Below the pieces are notes generated by a model. The model saw only the letters and a list, made by a program, of their open reading frames with translations. It searched no databases and was not told the origin of the DNA. A stretch of DNA of 64,000 bases from VRUE01 sp963714155 (GTDB lineage: Bacteria; Actinomycetota; Thermoleophilia; Solirubrobacterales; 70-9): positions 124,001-188,000 of the forward strand of contig OY970236.1 in assembly GCA_963714155.1 (NCBI GenBank). The letters are read 5' to 3'. A program made the position numbers and the translations under genes. Shown piece after piece: positions 25,484-33,674 of the stretch. How positions within the stretch are numbered: position 1 is the first letter of the stretch; every line of letters begins with the position of its first letter.

Positions 25484-25506
25484 TACCCCCAGGGGGTATG
25501 TATAAT
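25483..25506 (+). promoter_or_regulatory. CsoR-type operator overlapping a promoter
   Basis: A 17-base palindrome ATACCCCC-A-GGGGGTAT (25483-25499) matches the G/C-run operators of CsoR-like repressors. A perfect -10 box TATAAT follows at 25501-25506, 7 bases before ATG 25514. The operator covers the -35/-10 spacer, so the bound repressor would block RNA polymerase. The encoded CsoR protein is the second gene of this transcript, giving a simple feedback loop. Confidence 0.85.
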
Positions 25507-25513
25507 CGGCGGC

Positions 25514-26086
25514 ATGGATGCTCATGCCCATCACCACCACGCAATGCCAACCGAGGGCGCTGCGCTAACCACCGTCGCGATCAGCGCCACCCTCCACTGC
25601 CTGACCGGATGTGCGCTCGGCGAGATTGCCGGGATGGCGATCGGGACCGCGCTCGGCTTCTCCAACCTGGGGACCATCGCCCTCGCGATCGCCCTCGCCT
25701 TCATCTTCGGCTACAGCCTGACCAGCCTGCCACTGCTGCGCGCCGGCCTGGCGCTCTCGGCGGTGATCCCGATCGCGCTCGCCTCCGACACGCTCAGCAT
25801 CGCGACGATGGAGGTCGTCGACAACCTCATCGTCCTGACGATTCCCGGCGCGATGGACGCGGGCCTCGGCGACCTGCTCTTCTGGGGCAGCCTCTCCTTC
25901 TCGCTGGTGATCGCGGGAGCCTTCGCAGTGCCGGTCAACCGCTGGCTGATCGCCCGCGGCAAAGGCCACGCGGTCGTCCACGAGACCGGGATCCACGGTG
26001 GCCCGCCGGTGCGGGTCGTCGCCTACGTCGCGGCCTTGGCGGGGATCTTCGGCGCCACCGTGCTGCTGATCGAGGCTCTCTCGTGA
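25514..26086 (+). CDS. DUF4396 membrane protein, metal-linked
   Basis: 190 residues. The N-terminus is His-rich (DAHAHHHHAM), suited to binding copper or a similar metal. Five hydrophobic helices follow, including ATLHCLTGCALGEIAGMAIGTALG with a Cys-x3-Cys pair, which is characteristic of DUF4396. The gene sits behind a CsoR-type operator and directly before a csoR-like gene, overlapping it by 4 bases. A role in copper (or nickel/cobalt) export or tolerance is likely by context, but the mechanism is not established. The transcript looks leaderless. Confidence 0.82.
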   Translation: MDAHAHHHHAMPTEGAALTTVAISATLHCLTGCALGEIAGMAIGTALGFSNLGTIALAIALAFIFGYSLTSLPLLRAGLALSAVIPIALASDTLSIATMEVVDNLIVLTIPGAMDAGLGDLLFWGSLSFSLVIAGAFAVPVNRWLIARGKGHAVVHETGIHGGPPVRVVAYVAALAGIFGATVLLIEALS

Positions 26087-26373
26087 GCGACGAGGCCACC
26101 ACCCACGGCTACACCGAGAACAAGGACGCGGTGCAGAAGCGGCTGCGCCGGATCGAGGGGCAGGTGCGCGGCGTCGAGCGGATGGTCGAGGAGAACCGCT
26201 ACTGCATCGACGTCGTCACCCAGGTGACCGCGATCCAGGCGGCGCTGGACAAGGTCGCCCTGGAGCTGCTCTCCGATCACGCCGCACACTGCGTCGCCGG
26301 TGCCGCCGACGGTGACCAGCAGGAGATGACCGACGAGCTGATGGCCGCAGTGAAGCGGCTGCTGCGCCGCTGA
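26083..26373 (+). CDS. CsoR/RcnR-family metal-sensing repressor
   Basis: 96 residues, all-helical family. QKRLRRIEGQVRGVERMVEE is the DNA-contacting helix. The metal ligands of the copper sensor CsoR appear to be present as Cys in NRYCIDVV and His-x3-Cys in DHAAHC, the C-H-C set that coordinates Cu(I). It starts with a GTG whose last two bases belong to the upstream stop (GTGA). It is expected to bind the palindrome at 25483-25499 and let go when copper rises. Confidence 0.93.
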   Translation: MSDEATTHGYTENKDAVQKRLRRIEGQVRGVERMVEENRYCIDVVTQVTAIQAALDKVALELLSDHAAHCVAGAADGDQQEMTDELMAAVKRLLRR

Positions 26374-26374
26374 C

Positions 26375-28924
26375 CTACTCGTACTGGAGCGACTCGAGCA
26401 CGTCCAAGCGAGAAGCGCGGCGCGCCGGCGGGATCGCGGCCAGCACGCCGATGATCGCAGCGAAGACGAGCAACCCGATCAGCGAGCCGATCGGGTAGGA
26501 GAGCGTGAAGCCTTCGTCCTTCAGCGGCTGCGCGATCAGCGCCGCGAAGACCAGGCCCAGCGCCATGCCGAGGATGGCGCCGATCAAGGCCGTAATCACC
26601 GCCTCGTAGCGGATCATCGTCCGCACCTGGCGTCGCGACATGCCGATCGCCCGCAACATGCCCAGCTCCCGCCTGCGTTCGTGGATCGAGAGCGCCAGCG
26701 TGTTGGCGATGCCGAAGGCCGAGATGATGATCGCGAGCCCGAGCAGGGCGAAGACCAGGTTGACGAGCTGGTCGACCTGTTCTTCGCGGCTTTCCTTCAG
26801 TTCCTGCTGGTTCAACACTTCGGCGACCGGGAACGCCCTTTCGACCCCTGCCGTGAGCAGGGCCTGCACCTCGGTCGCATCCACCCCAGGTTTCGTCTCG
26901 ACGAAGTCGATCGTGTCCTGGGTCTGGCTGAATTCGCGCGCCAGCGCCGCCTGGGTAATCAAGACGCTGCCGAAGACGCCCAGTTTGGAGTCGAACTCAC
27001 CGACCACTTCGAAGCTCGGCTTGCGGCGGGTCTGGCTGAGCAGGCGGAAGCGATCGCCGACTTCGAGGTCGTTTGCCGAGGCGAACGAGTCGGCGAGGAT
27101 CGCCTGGTCGTTACGCAGGCGACGCAACACCGCCGGTCCACCTTGCTTCCATTCGATGTCAACCGCGTCTTCGACGTTGCGGGTCGGCGCCGAGACCTGG
27201 GCCCCCGCCCCGCCGTCGACCAGCTTCGCCTGCACCGAGCGGATCGAGGCGACGGCCTCGACTCCCGGCACCCGCTTCGCCGCGAACGCCGCCCCGTTCG
27301 GGATCGGCGAGAAGCCGTCGCTGTTCTGGATCACCAGGCCGCCGGCGAAGTTCTCGTCGACCACCTGAGCGACCGAGCTCTTCAGCCCAGCGGCGAAGAC
27401 GGTGACGAAGGCGACGACCATCAGCCCGATCATCAGTGCCGCCGCGGTGACGGCGGTGCGGCCGGGATTGCGCTGCGTGTTCTCGCGTGAGAGCCGGCCG
27501 AGCAGGCGGCGCAACCGCTCCAGGGGCCAGCCGGCGATCCGCGCCAGCGGCGGCACCAGGTGGGGGCTGAAGAGCGAGACGGCAAAGACGATGACGACCG
27601 CCCCGCCGCCGATCAACCCCGCCGCCGTGCCGGATGAGGCGCTGCCGAAGAGCCCGATCAGGACCATCGCCAGCCCGACCACGCCAAGCAGGAGTGAGAG
27701 CGCGATGCCGATCAGCCGGCGCCGGCGTGTTGGCGCCGGCGTGAAGGCGTGCAGGGCGGCGATCGGCGGCACCCGGGTCGAGCGGATTGCCGGCACCAGC
27801 GCCGAGAAGGTGGTGACGACGATGCCGATCAGCAGCGAGACGACGACGGTGCGCGACTTCATCACCAGCCCGGTCGTCGGCAGGTCGATTTCGAAGGCCT
27901 CGAGCAGGCCGTTGAGCAGCTTGGCGATGACGAAACCGCCACCGATGCCGATTACCGCGCCGATCGCGCCGATCACCAGGGCCTCGACGACCACCGTGTT
28001 GAGGATCTGGCGCCGCGAAGCGCCAAGCGTGCGCAGCATGCCGAACTCCGAGACGCGCTGGGCGACCGTGATCGAGAAGGTGTTGAAGATCAGGAAGGAG
28101 CCGACGAGGATCGCGATGAAGGCGAAGACGAGCAGGAAGATCTGCAGGAAGCTGAGGTTGTCGCGAATTTCTTCGGAGCCGCGGTCGGCATTTTCCTTCG
28201 CCGTCTCGACCCGCACTCCGCCGGGCATCTGCGGCGCGATCCGCCGCTTCAGAGCCTCCTCCGAAACGCCCTCCTCGGCGGCGACCGAGATCTGGTCGAA
28301 GCGGCCGACCTTGCGGGTGAGGCGCTGCGCCACGGGCAGCGTCACCTGGGCGATACTGGCGCCGCCGAAGGAAGCGCCGCCGAGACGGGTGAAGCCGACC
28401 AGTTCGAAGGAGCGGGCGCTGCCTTGCCCGATCAGCTTGATTTCTTCGCCCAGCTCGAGCCCCGACGTTTCCGCGGCTGCCTTGTCGATCGAGGCTTCGG
28501 TCGGGCCGCGCGGCCGGTGGCCATCGATGTAGGTAAGTGACTCGAGGCTGCCGGGCAGCTCCGAGGAGATGAACTTCGGGGCGAATTTGTTGCCGATCTT
28601 CTCCCCTTCGGAGTTGAAGAAGCCGCCCGGCGTGAAGATCGCCCCGGAGGCCAATTTCACCCCTGGCGTCTTCTGCACTCGCGGCAGCAGCGCGGCGCTG
28701 ATCGTGGGGATTTCGCCGTTTTCCTGCTCGACCGGGTTCTCGGCGCTGATGACGACGCTGGTCCCCTTCAGCGACTCGCCGAAGATTTCGTCGAAGGCGG
28801 CGAAGATCGTGTCGGTGAGGACGTAGGAACCGGCGACGAAAGCGACCCCGATGATCACGGCGAGGGTCGTCGACAGGGCCCGCGCCTTGCGCGCCCAGAG
28901 GCTCTTGAGGCTGAGGCTAGTCAA
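26375..28924 (-). CDS. ABC transporter permease, FtsX/MacB type (duplicated)
   Basis: 849 residues with the layout TM1 - large extracytoplasmic domain - three TM - second N-terminal TM - second extracytoplasmic domain - three TM, meaning two FtsX-like units fused in one chain. Sequences such as EFGMLRTLGASRRQI and ELGMLRAIGMSRRQVR are the cytoplasmic coupling regions of each unit. It overlaps the ATPase gene by 8 bases. Such exporters move lipids, lipoproteins or peptides, or act as mechanotransmitters. The substrate is unknown. Its stop is 2 bases from the convergent csoR stop. Confidence 0.93.
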   Translation of the reverse strand: MTSLSLKSLWARKARALSTTLAVIIGVAFVAGSYVLTDTIFAAFDEIFGESLKGTSVVISAENPVEQENGEIPTISAALLPRVQKTPGVKLASGAIFTPGGFFNSEGEKIGNKFAPKFISSELPGSLESLTYIDGHRPRGPTEASIDKAAAETSGLELGEEIKLIGQGSARSFELVGFTRLGGASFGGASIAQVTLPVAQRLTRKVGRFDQISVAAEEGVSEEALKRRIAPQMPGGVRVETAKENADRGSEEIRDNLSFLQIFLLVFAFIAILVGSFLIFNTFSITVAQRVSEFGMLRTLGASRRQILNTVVVEALVIGAIGAVIGIGGGFVIAKLLNGLLEAFEIDLPTTGLVMKSRTVVVSLLIGIVVTTFSALVPAIRSTRVPPIAALHAFTPAPTRRRRLIGIALSLLLGVVGLAMVLIGLFGSASSGTAAGLIGGGAVVIVFAVSLFSPHLVPPLARIAGWPLERLRRLLGRLSRENTQRNPGRTAVTAAALMIGLMVVAFVTVFAAGLKSSVAQVVDENFAGGLVIQNSDGFSPIPNGAAFAAKRVPGVEAVASIRSVQAKLVDGGAGAQVSAPTRNVEDAVDIEWKQGGPAVLRRLRNDQAILADSFASANDLEVGDRFRLLSQTRRKPSFEVVGEFDSKLGVFGSVLITQAALAREFSQTQDTIDFVETKPGVDATEVQALLTAGVERAFPVAEVLNQQELKESREEQVDQLVNLVFALLGLAIIISAFGIANTLALSIHERRRELGMLRAIGMSRRQVRTMIRYEAVITALIGAILGMALGLVFAALIAQPLKDEGFTLSYPIGSLIGLLVFAAIIGVLAAIPPARRASRLDVLESLQYE

Positions 28925-29648
28925 CCTGCTTCATCAGCTCGATCACATCGTCCGCGGACCCGGGGGCGTCGTCGTGGACGATCTTGCCGTCGCGGAGGGT
29001 GATCAAGCGGTCGGCGTGAGCGGCGGCGGCGGGATCGTGGGTGACCATGATCACCGTCTGCTCGAACTGGTCGACCGCCTGGCGCAGCAGCCGCAGCACG
29101 TCCTCGCTCGCCTTCGAGTCGAGGTTGCCGGTCGGCTCGTCGGCGAAGACGACGGCCGGTTTGGAGACCAGGGCGCGGGCGACCGCAACGCGCTGCTGCT
29201 GACCACCGGAGAGCTCGGCGGGCCGGTGGGTGCGGCGCTCGTCGAGACCGACGGTCTGGATCAGCTGGTCGACCCAGGCTTGGTCTGGCTTGCGACCGGC
29301 GATCGAGAGCGGCAGCACCAGGTTCTCCTCGGCGGTGAGGACCGGCAGCAGGTTGAAGAACTGAAAGACGAAGCCGAGCTTCTCGCGGCGCAGCTTGGTC
29401 AGCTCGCCGTCGTCGAGCCCGGTGATCTCCTCGCCGTCGAGCAGGACGGTGCCGGCGGTCGGCGTGTCGAGCCCGGCGAGGATGTGCATCAGCGTCGACT
29501 TGCCGGAGCCCGAGGGCCCCATGATCGCGGTGAAACGGCCGCGCTCGAAACCGGTACTGACCTCGACCAGCGCGTCGACTGCGGCCGCGCCTTCCCCGTA
29601 GCGCCGCGATATTCCGTTGGCCTCGACAACCTGCCCGTTCAAGCTCAT
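28917..29648 (-). CDS. ABC transporter ATP-binding protein (LolD/MacB type)
   Basis: 243 residues from ATG 29648, preceded at 6 bases by TACGGT; an upstream start at 29687 would add 13 residues. Walker A is GPSGSGKST, the signature is LSGGQQQR, Walker B is VVFADEPTGNLD, and the H-loop is MVTHD. The TGNLD continuation is typical of the MacB/LolD subfamily. It powers the permease encoded next, whose start overlaps this stop. Confidence 0.95.
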   Translation of the reverse strand: MSLNGQVVEANGISRRYGEGAAAVDALVEVSTGFERGRFTAIMGPSGSGKSTLMHILAGLDTPTAGTVLLDGEEITGLDDGELTKLRREKLGFVFQFFNLLPVLTAEENLVLPLSIAGRKPDQAWVDQLIQTVGLDERRTHRPAELSGGQQQRVAVARALVSKPAVVFADEPTGNLDSKASEDVLRLLRQAVDQFEQTVIMVTHDPAAAAHADRLITLRDGKIVHDDAPGSADDVIELMKQVD

Positions 29649-29654
29649 CGCCGC

Positions 29655-29660
29655 ACCGTA
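29655..29660 (-). promoter_or_regulatory. Likely -10 box of the ABC operon
   Basis: Minus-strand TACGGT ends 6 bases before ATG 29648; no Shine-Dalgarno sequence. Confidence 0.35.
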
Positions 29661-29709
29661 TCGATCTCTATACCCAAGCTCTCTCAACCGGACTTATCTC
29701 ACGTCTAGA

Positions 29710-29715
29710 TAGCCT
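29710..29715 (+). promoter_or_regulatory. Likely -10 box of the HAD gene
   Basis: TAGCCT ends 7 bases before GTG 29723, the typical spacing for leaderless genes in this window. Confidence 0.35.
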
Positions 29716-29722
29716 GCGCCGC

Positions 29723-30508
29723 GTGGCTTTGGCGGACGAATTCGACGGCTTTCTGGTCGACCTCGACGGGGTCGTCTGGGTGGGACGGGAGCTGGTGGCG
29801 GGCTCGGCGGAGGCCCTGCGGGCGCTGATCGAGTCCGGCAAGGAGATCGTCTTCGTCACCAACAACCCGGGCCGACCGCCGGCGACCTACGCCGAGCGCC
29901 TGCGCGAAGCCGGCGTGCCGGTGGCCGAGGACCGCATCGTCACGGCTGGGGTCGCCACGGCGCGGCTGGCCGCGGAGACGGTCGGGGCCGGCTCGACCGC
30001 CTTCGCGATCGGCGCCCCCGCCTTCCACGAGACCGTCGCCGAGGCCGGGCTGCGGCTGCTTGAGGGTGAGGAGGGGCGCGACGCCGACGCGGTCCTCGTC
30101 TCCGGTCACCGCGGCTTCGACTACGAGGAGCTGCTGACGGCGACGCTGGCGCTGCAGAACGGCGCCAAGATGTTCGCGACCAGCCACGACCCGACCCTGC
30201 CGATGCCGGGTGGTGCCTGGCCGGGGACCGGCTCGATCCTGGCGGCGGTGGAGACCGCCTCGGGGGCCCGCGCCGAGATCGGCGGCAAGCCCGAACGCCA
30301 CCTCTTCGACCAGGCGCGGGCGCTGATCGGCGGGGCCGAGCGGGTGGCGATGGTCGGCGACCGGATCTCCTCCGACATCGAGGGTGGGCGCCGGGCCGGC
30401 TTGGCGACGATCCTCGTGCTCAGCGGTGCCTCCTCCCGTGAGGAGGCGGCGGCCGCGGATCCAGCGCCCGACCTGGTCCTCGACGACCTTGCCGCGCTGC
30501 TGGCTTGA
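29723..30508 (+). CDS. HAD-superfamily IIA phosphatase (NagD-like)
   Basis: 261 residues. The HAD nucleophile motif is FLVDLDGVVWVG, motif II is VFVTNNPGRPP, and the C-terminal metal-binding motif is VAMVGDRISSDIEGGRRAGL. The class IIA cap lies in the middle. GKPERHLFDQA is typical of NagD/4-nitrophenylphosphatase relatives, which dephosphorylate sugar or nucleoside phosphates. The GTG start is leaderless-like. The stop overlaps the next gene by 4 bases. Confidence 0.9.
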   Translation: MALADEFDGFLVDLDGVVWVGRELVAGSAEALRALIESGKEIVFVTNNPGRPPATYAERLREAGVPVAEDRIVTAGVATARLAAETVGAGSTAFAIGAPAFHETVAEAGLRLLEGEEGRDADAVLVSGHRGFDYEELLTATLALQNGAKMFATSHDPTLPMPGGAWPGTGSILAAVETASGARAEIGGKPERHLFDQARALIGGAERVAMVGDRISSDIEGGRRAGLATILVLSGASSREEAAAADPAPDLVLDDLAALLA

Positions 30509-31713
30509 GCGCCGCGGATGTGTCCACCGAGATGAGCGAGGAGCCGACAACCTCGACCCACCGCCCCGGCCTCGCCTTTGCCGGGGTCTTCGGCGTGACC
30601 TTCTGCTGCCTGCTCGCCGTCGGCGCGGTGCTGCCGGTCCTGCCTCGCTACGTGCACGGCCCGCTCGACGCCGGCAACATCGCCGTCGGCATCGTGGTCG
30701 GCTCCTACGCGGTCACCGGCCTGCTGCTGCGTCCCTTCGCCGGCCGCCTCGCCGACCACCGCGGTCGCAAGCCGACGGTCCTGGTCGGCGCGGCGCTGGT
30801 CGCGATCGGCGGCTTCATGTACCTGCTGCCGCTGGGCGTGGCGGGGTTGATCGCCGCACGGCTGGTGCTCGGTGCCGGCGAGGGCGCGGTCTTCACCGCG
30901 GGCTCGGCCTGGATCGTCGACCTCGCCCCGATCGAGCGCCGCGGCCGCGTCATCGGGCTGTACGGACTGGCCGTCTGGGCCGGGTTGAGCATCGGCCCAC
31001 TGTTCGGTGAGCTGCTCCTGCACGCCTCCGGCTACACCCCGGTCTGGGTGCTGGCGGGGATCCTGCCCCTGGTCGGGGCGGCGATCGCGACCCGGATTCC
31101 CGACCCCTTCCAACCCTCACCGCAGATCGCCGAAGAAGATCACCCCCTGATCGAGCGCGAGGCGGTGCGCCCGGGAGCGGCGCTGGCCCTCGGCTCGATC
31201 GGCTACGCCACGGTCGCCGCCTTCGTCGTGCTGCACCTGGAAGCGCGGGGGGTCGGGCACGGCGCCTTGGTCTTCGGCGCCTTCGCGACGATGGTCGTGC
31301 TGACGCGCCTCGTCGGCGGCGACCTGCCGGACCGCATCGGCCCGGTCCGCGTCGCCATCGCCGCCGCCCTGGTCGAGGCGGCGGGACTGATCACGATCGG
31401 GGTCGCCGAGAGCCTCGCGGTCGCCATCGCCGGTGCCCTGGCGATGGGCGCTGCCTTCTCGCTGCTCTACCCCTCGCTCTCGTTGATCGTCGTCAGCCGC
31501 GTCTCCGACACCCGCCGCGGCGCCGCGCTCGGCACCTTCACCGCCTTCTTCGATGCCGGCGTCGGCCTCGGCGCCCCGCTGGCCGGAGCCATGGCGGCGC
31601 TGACGAGCTACGAGGGCGCCTTCTTCCTCTCCGCCACGATCGCCCTCGTCTCGGCGGCGACGATCGCGCTGGCCGTAGCCCCGGCGGCCCGCACCGCTCT
31701 CGCCACCCGCTAG
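30505..31713 (+). CDS. Major facilitator superfamily transporter
   Basis: 402 residues and 12 predicted helices. The MFS loop 2-3 signature is in GRLADHRGRKPTVL, and a repeat-like motif in the second half is GGDLPDRIGPVRV. It is probably a drug or small-molecule exporter. The first start is a TTG overlapping the HAD stop; GTG 30520 and ATG 30532 are in frame and also possible. Its stop overlaps the convergent thioesterase stop by 4 bases. Confidence 0.9.
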   Translation: MSAADVSTEMSEEPTTSTHRPGLAFAGVFGVTFCCLLAVGAVLPVLPRYVHGPLDAGNIAVGIVVGSYAVTGLLLRPFAGRLADHRGRKPTVLVGAALVAIGGFMYLLPLGVAGLIAARLVLGAGEGAVFTAGSAWIVDLAPIERRGRVIGLYGLAVWAGLSIGPLFGELLLHASGYTPVWVLAGILPLVGAAIATRIPDPFQPSPQIAEEDHPLIEREAVRPGAALALGSIGYATVAAFVVLHLEARGVGHGALVFGAFATMVVLTRLVGGDLPDRIGPVRVAIAAALVEAAGLITIGVAESLAVAIAGALAMGAAFSLLYPSLSLIVVSRVSDTRRGAALGTFTAFFDAGVGLGAPLAGAMAALTSYEGAFFLSATIALVSAATIALAVAPAARTALATR

Positions 31714-32495
31714 CGCTGTTCGATCAGCAGCGACTGGGCGGCGCGACCGATACGGCCGCGCTGGTCGGAGATCACCGACTCGGCGGTGCCGATGCCGGTC
31801 GGCCGCGGCCTGGTGACCGCGTCGATGCAGACCCACTCCCCCTCCGGCATGCGCTCGAAGTGGACGGTGAGATCGACGTTGATGAAGACGTAGGAGTGGT
31901 AATCGAGCACGGCGCTGATCCCGTTGCCGACGTCGGCGGCGATCAACGCCCGCTGCAACGGCGTCGGTTCCTCACCGGCAACGAGCGACTGCCGCATCCG
32001 CATCCAAACCGTCGCCGGGCCAGCCTCGAGAAATGCCCCAGCAACCGCCTTCCACTCCATCGCCGTGTGGTACCCAGCGTCCTGTCCCGTCGGAAAGAAC
32101 TCGGGCGTCCAACCTTCCTCCGGCCCTGCCGGCGGCGGCGAATCGTCAACCGCCCCCTGCGGCAACTCCAACTCGGTCGTGCGCAACTGCCAGGCCGTAG
32201 CCCGCATCAACTCCCCCGCCTCACCGGAGAGCGACGCCTCGACCATCCGCACCTTCCGCCCCGGCCGCAACACCCGCGTCTCCACCGTCACCGGCCCAAT
32301 CGGAACCGGCCTAAGAATCTCGAACACGACCCGCCCAACCTGAAACGCCTCGGACCCCTCCATCGCCTCGATCTCCCGCCCCAGCAACGCGGACGGCGGC
32401 CCGGCGTGCTGAGACCCCGGGTCCCAGGGACCTCTGGTGAGCTCGGTGGCAACGAACTCGCCATCTCCGGTCGCGATGTAGAAGCTCTCGTCCAT
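31710..32495 (-). CDS. Acyl-CoA thioesterase-like (double hotdog) protein
   Basis: 261 residues with two hotdog-like halves. The first contains GPWDPGSQHAGPPSALLGREIE and RVVFEILRPVPIGPVTVETRVLRPGRKVRMVEASL; the second contains SYVFINVDLTVHFERMPEGEWVCIDAVTRP and GIGTAESVISDQRGRIGRAAQSLLIEQ. This is the TesB-like acyl-CoA thioesterase layout found widely in actinobacteria. It probably hydrolyses fatty acyl-CoA. TACGAT lies 8 bases before the ATG. Divergent from msrB. Confidence 0.87.
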   Translation of the reverse strand: MDESFYIATGDGEFVATELTRGPWDPGSQHAGPPSALLGREIEAMEGSEAFQVGRVVFEILRPVPIGPVTVETRVLRPGRKVRMVEASLSGEAGELMRATAWQLRTTELELPQGAVDDSPPPAGPEEGWTPEFFPTGQDAGYHTAMEWKAVAGAFLEAGPATVWMRMRQSLVAGEEPTPLQRALIAADVGNGISAVLDYHSYVFINVDLTVHFERMPEGEWVCIDAVTRPRPTGIGTAESVISDQRGRIGRAAQSLLIEQR

Positions 32496-32503
32496 GCGAA
32501 CGG

Positions 32504-32509
32504 ATCGTA
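32504..32509 (-). promoter_or_regulatory. Likely -10 box of the thioesterase gene
   Basis: Minus-strand TACGAT ends 8 bases before ATG 32495 and lies right beside the long palindrome at 32511. Confidence 0.35.
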
Positions 32510-32510
32510 T

Positions 32511-32578
32511 GGGCGGCGTGGGCCGTCTCGCTGGACACTCAGCGCGAAGCGCGTCCAGCGAGACGGCCCACGCCGCCC
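32511..32578. repeat. ACTCA-core palindrome between thioesterase and msrB
   Basis: Arms of 26 bases at 32511-32536 and 32553-32578 are exact reverse complements. The inner part reads GGAC-ACTCA-GCGC-GAA-GCGC-GTCC, nearly the same as the copy inside holB. It fills the space between two divergent start regions, flanked closely by TACGAT on the minus side and TACGCT on the plus side. Confidence 0.93.
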
Positions 32579-32580
32579 TC

Positions 32581-32586
32581 TACGCT
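32581..32586 (+). promoter_or_regulatory. Possible -10 box of msrB
   Basis: TACGCT ends 6 bases before ATG 32593. If it is the promoter, msrB starts at 32593; if not, AAGGAA before ATG 32611 would set the start there. Confidence 0.3.
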
Positions 32587-32592
32587 TGGTCC

Positions 32593-33027
32593 ATGGACGA
32601 AAGGAACAAGATGACGACGAAGATCACCAAGTCCGACGCCGAGTGGCGCGAGCAGTTGACCCCGGAGCAATACGAGGTGATCCGCAAGGGCGGCACGGAG
32701 CGAGCCTTCACCGGACCCTACGTCGATGAGAAGACCGCGGGGATGTACCACTGCGTCGGCTGCGGCACCGAGCTCTTCTCCTCCGACACCAAGTTCGACT
32801 CCGGCACCGGCTGGCCCAGCTTCACCGAGCCCGCGAATCTCGAGCACGTCGAGCTGCGCCCCGACAACAGCCTCTTCATGCGCCGCACCGAGGTCGTCTG
32901 CAAGCACTGCGACGCCCACCTCGGCCACGTCTTCGATGACGGCCCCGCCGACAAGGGCGGGCAGCGCTACTGCATCAACGGCTGCGCGCTGGAGCTGAAG
33001 CCGGCGGCTGCCGACGCGGCCGACTAG
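32593..33027 (+). CDS. msrB: Peptide-methionine (R)-S-oxide reductase
   Basis: 144 residues (138 if ATG 32611 is used). Two CxxC zinc pairs are present (CVGCG and CKHCDAH), with FDSGTGWPSF and the catalytic Cys in GQRYCINGCALEL. It repairs methionine-R-sulfoxide in proteins. ATG 32593 has a TANNNT box 6 bases upstream; ATG 32611 has AAGGAA 4-5 bases upstream, so both starts are credible. The stop overlaps the convergent NarL-type regulator stop by 4 bases. Confidence 0.94.
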   Translation: MDERNKMTTKITKSDAEWREQLTPEQYEVIRKGGTERAFTGPYVDEKTAGMYHCVGCGTELFSSDTKFDSGTGWPSFTEPANLEHVELRPDNSLFMRRTEVVCKHCDAHLGHVFDDGPADKGGQRYCINGCALELKPAAADAAD

Positions 33028-33674
33028 GCCTTGCCGCCGGCACCGAGGTAGCTGAACTTCACCGCGAGGGCAACTGCCTCGGTGCGGGTGTCGACCTCGA
33101 GCTTGGCGATCGCGTTGCGCACGTGGGTGTGCACGGTCGCCGGGCTGAGCTGCAGCCGCTCGGCGATCTCTTTGACCCGCAGGCCCTCGGCGAGCAGCTC
33201 GAGGATCTGGCGCTCGCGCGGTGAGAGCTCGAGCAGCTTCTCGACCTCGGAGGGCTTGCCGCCGGCGAAATCGCCGCCGAGGAAGGTGCCGCCGCTGGTC
33301 ACCGCTTTGACCGCGCGGGCGATGTCCTCAGCCGGTGCCGACTTGAGCACGTAGCCGGAGGCGCCGGCGCGCAGGGCGAGCGCCAGCAGGTCGGGCTGGG
33401 CGTGGGCGGTGAAGATGATCACTTTGGTCCGCGGCCGGACCTTGAGCACCTCCTTGGTCGCCTCGATCCCGTCGCGCTTGGGCAACTCGACGTCGATGAT
33501 CAGCACGTCGGGCTCGAGCTCCTTGACGACGTCGACCACATCGCGGCCGTTTCCGGCCTCGCCGACGATCTCGACGATGCTCGAGTTGGCCATCCTGGCC
33601 TTGATCGCCTCGCGGACGATCTCATGGTCGTCGCAGAGGACGACGCGCTTAGCGTCCCGCACGCTGGTGCTCAT
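33024..33674 (-). CDS. NarL/FixJ-family response regulator
   Basis: 216 residues. The receiver has the acidic pair in VVLCDDHE, the phosphoacceptor in LIIDVELPKRDG and Lys in YVLKSAP. The LuxR-type HTH is LSPRERQILELLAEGLRVKEIAERLQLSPATVHTHVRNAIAKL. Its ATG overlaps the serS stop by 4 bases, so it is translated from the serS transcript. No histidine kinase is nearby; it is an orphan in this window. The serS link is unusual but may be only positional. Confidence 0.94.
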   Translation of the reverse strand: MSTSVRDAKRVVLCDDHEIVREAIKARMANSSIVEIVGEAGNGRDVVDVVKELEPDVLIIDVELPKRDGIEATKEVLKVRPRTKVIIFTAHAQPDLLALALRAGASGYVLKSAPAEDIARAVKAVTSGGTFLGGDFAGGKPSEVEKLLELSPRERQILELLAEGLRVKEIAERLQLSPATVHTHVRNAIAKLEVDTRTEAVALAVKFSYLGAGGKA

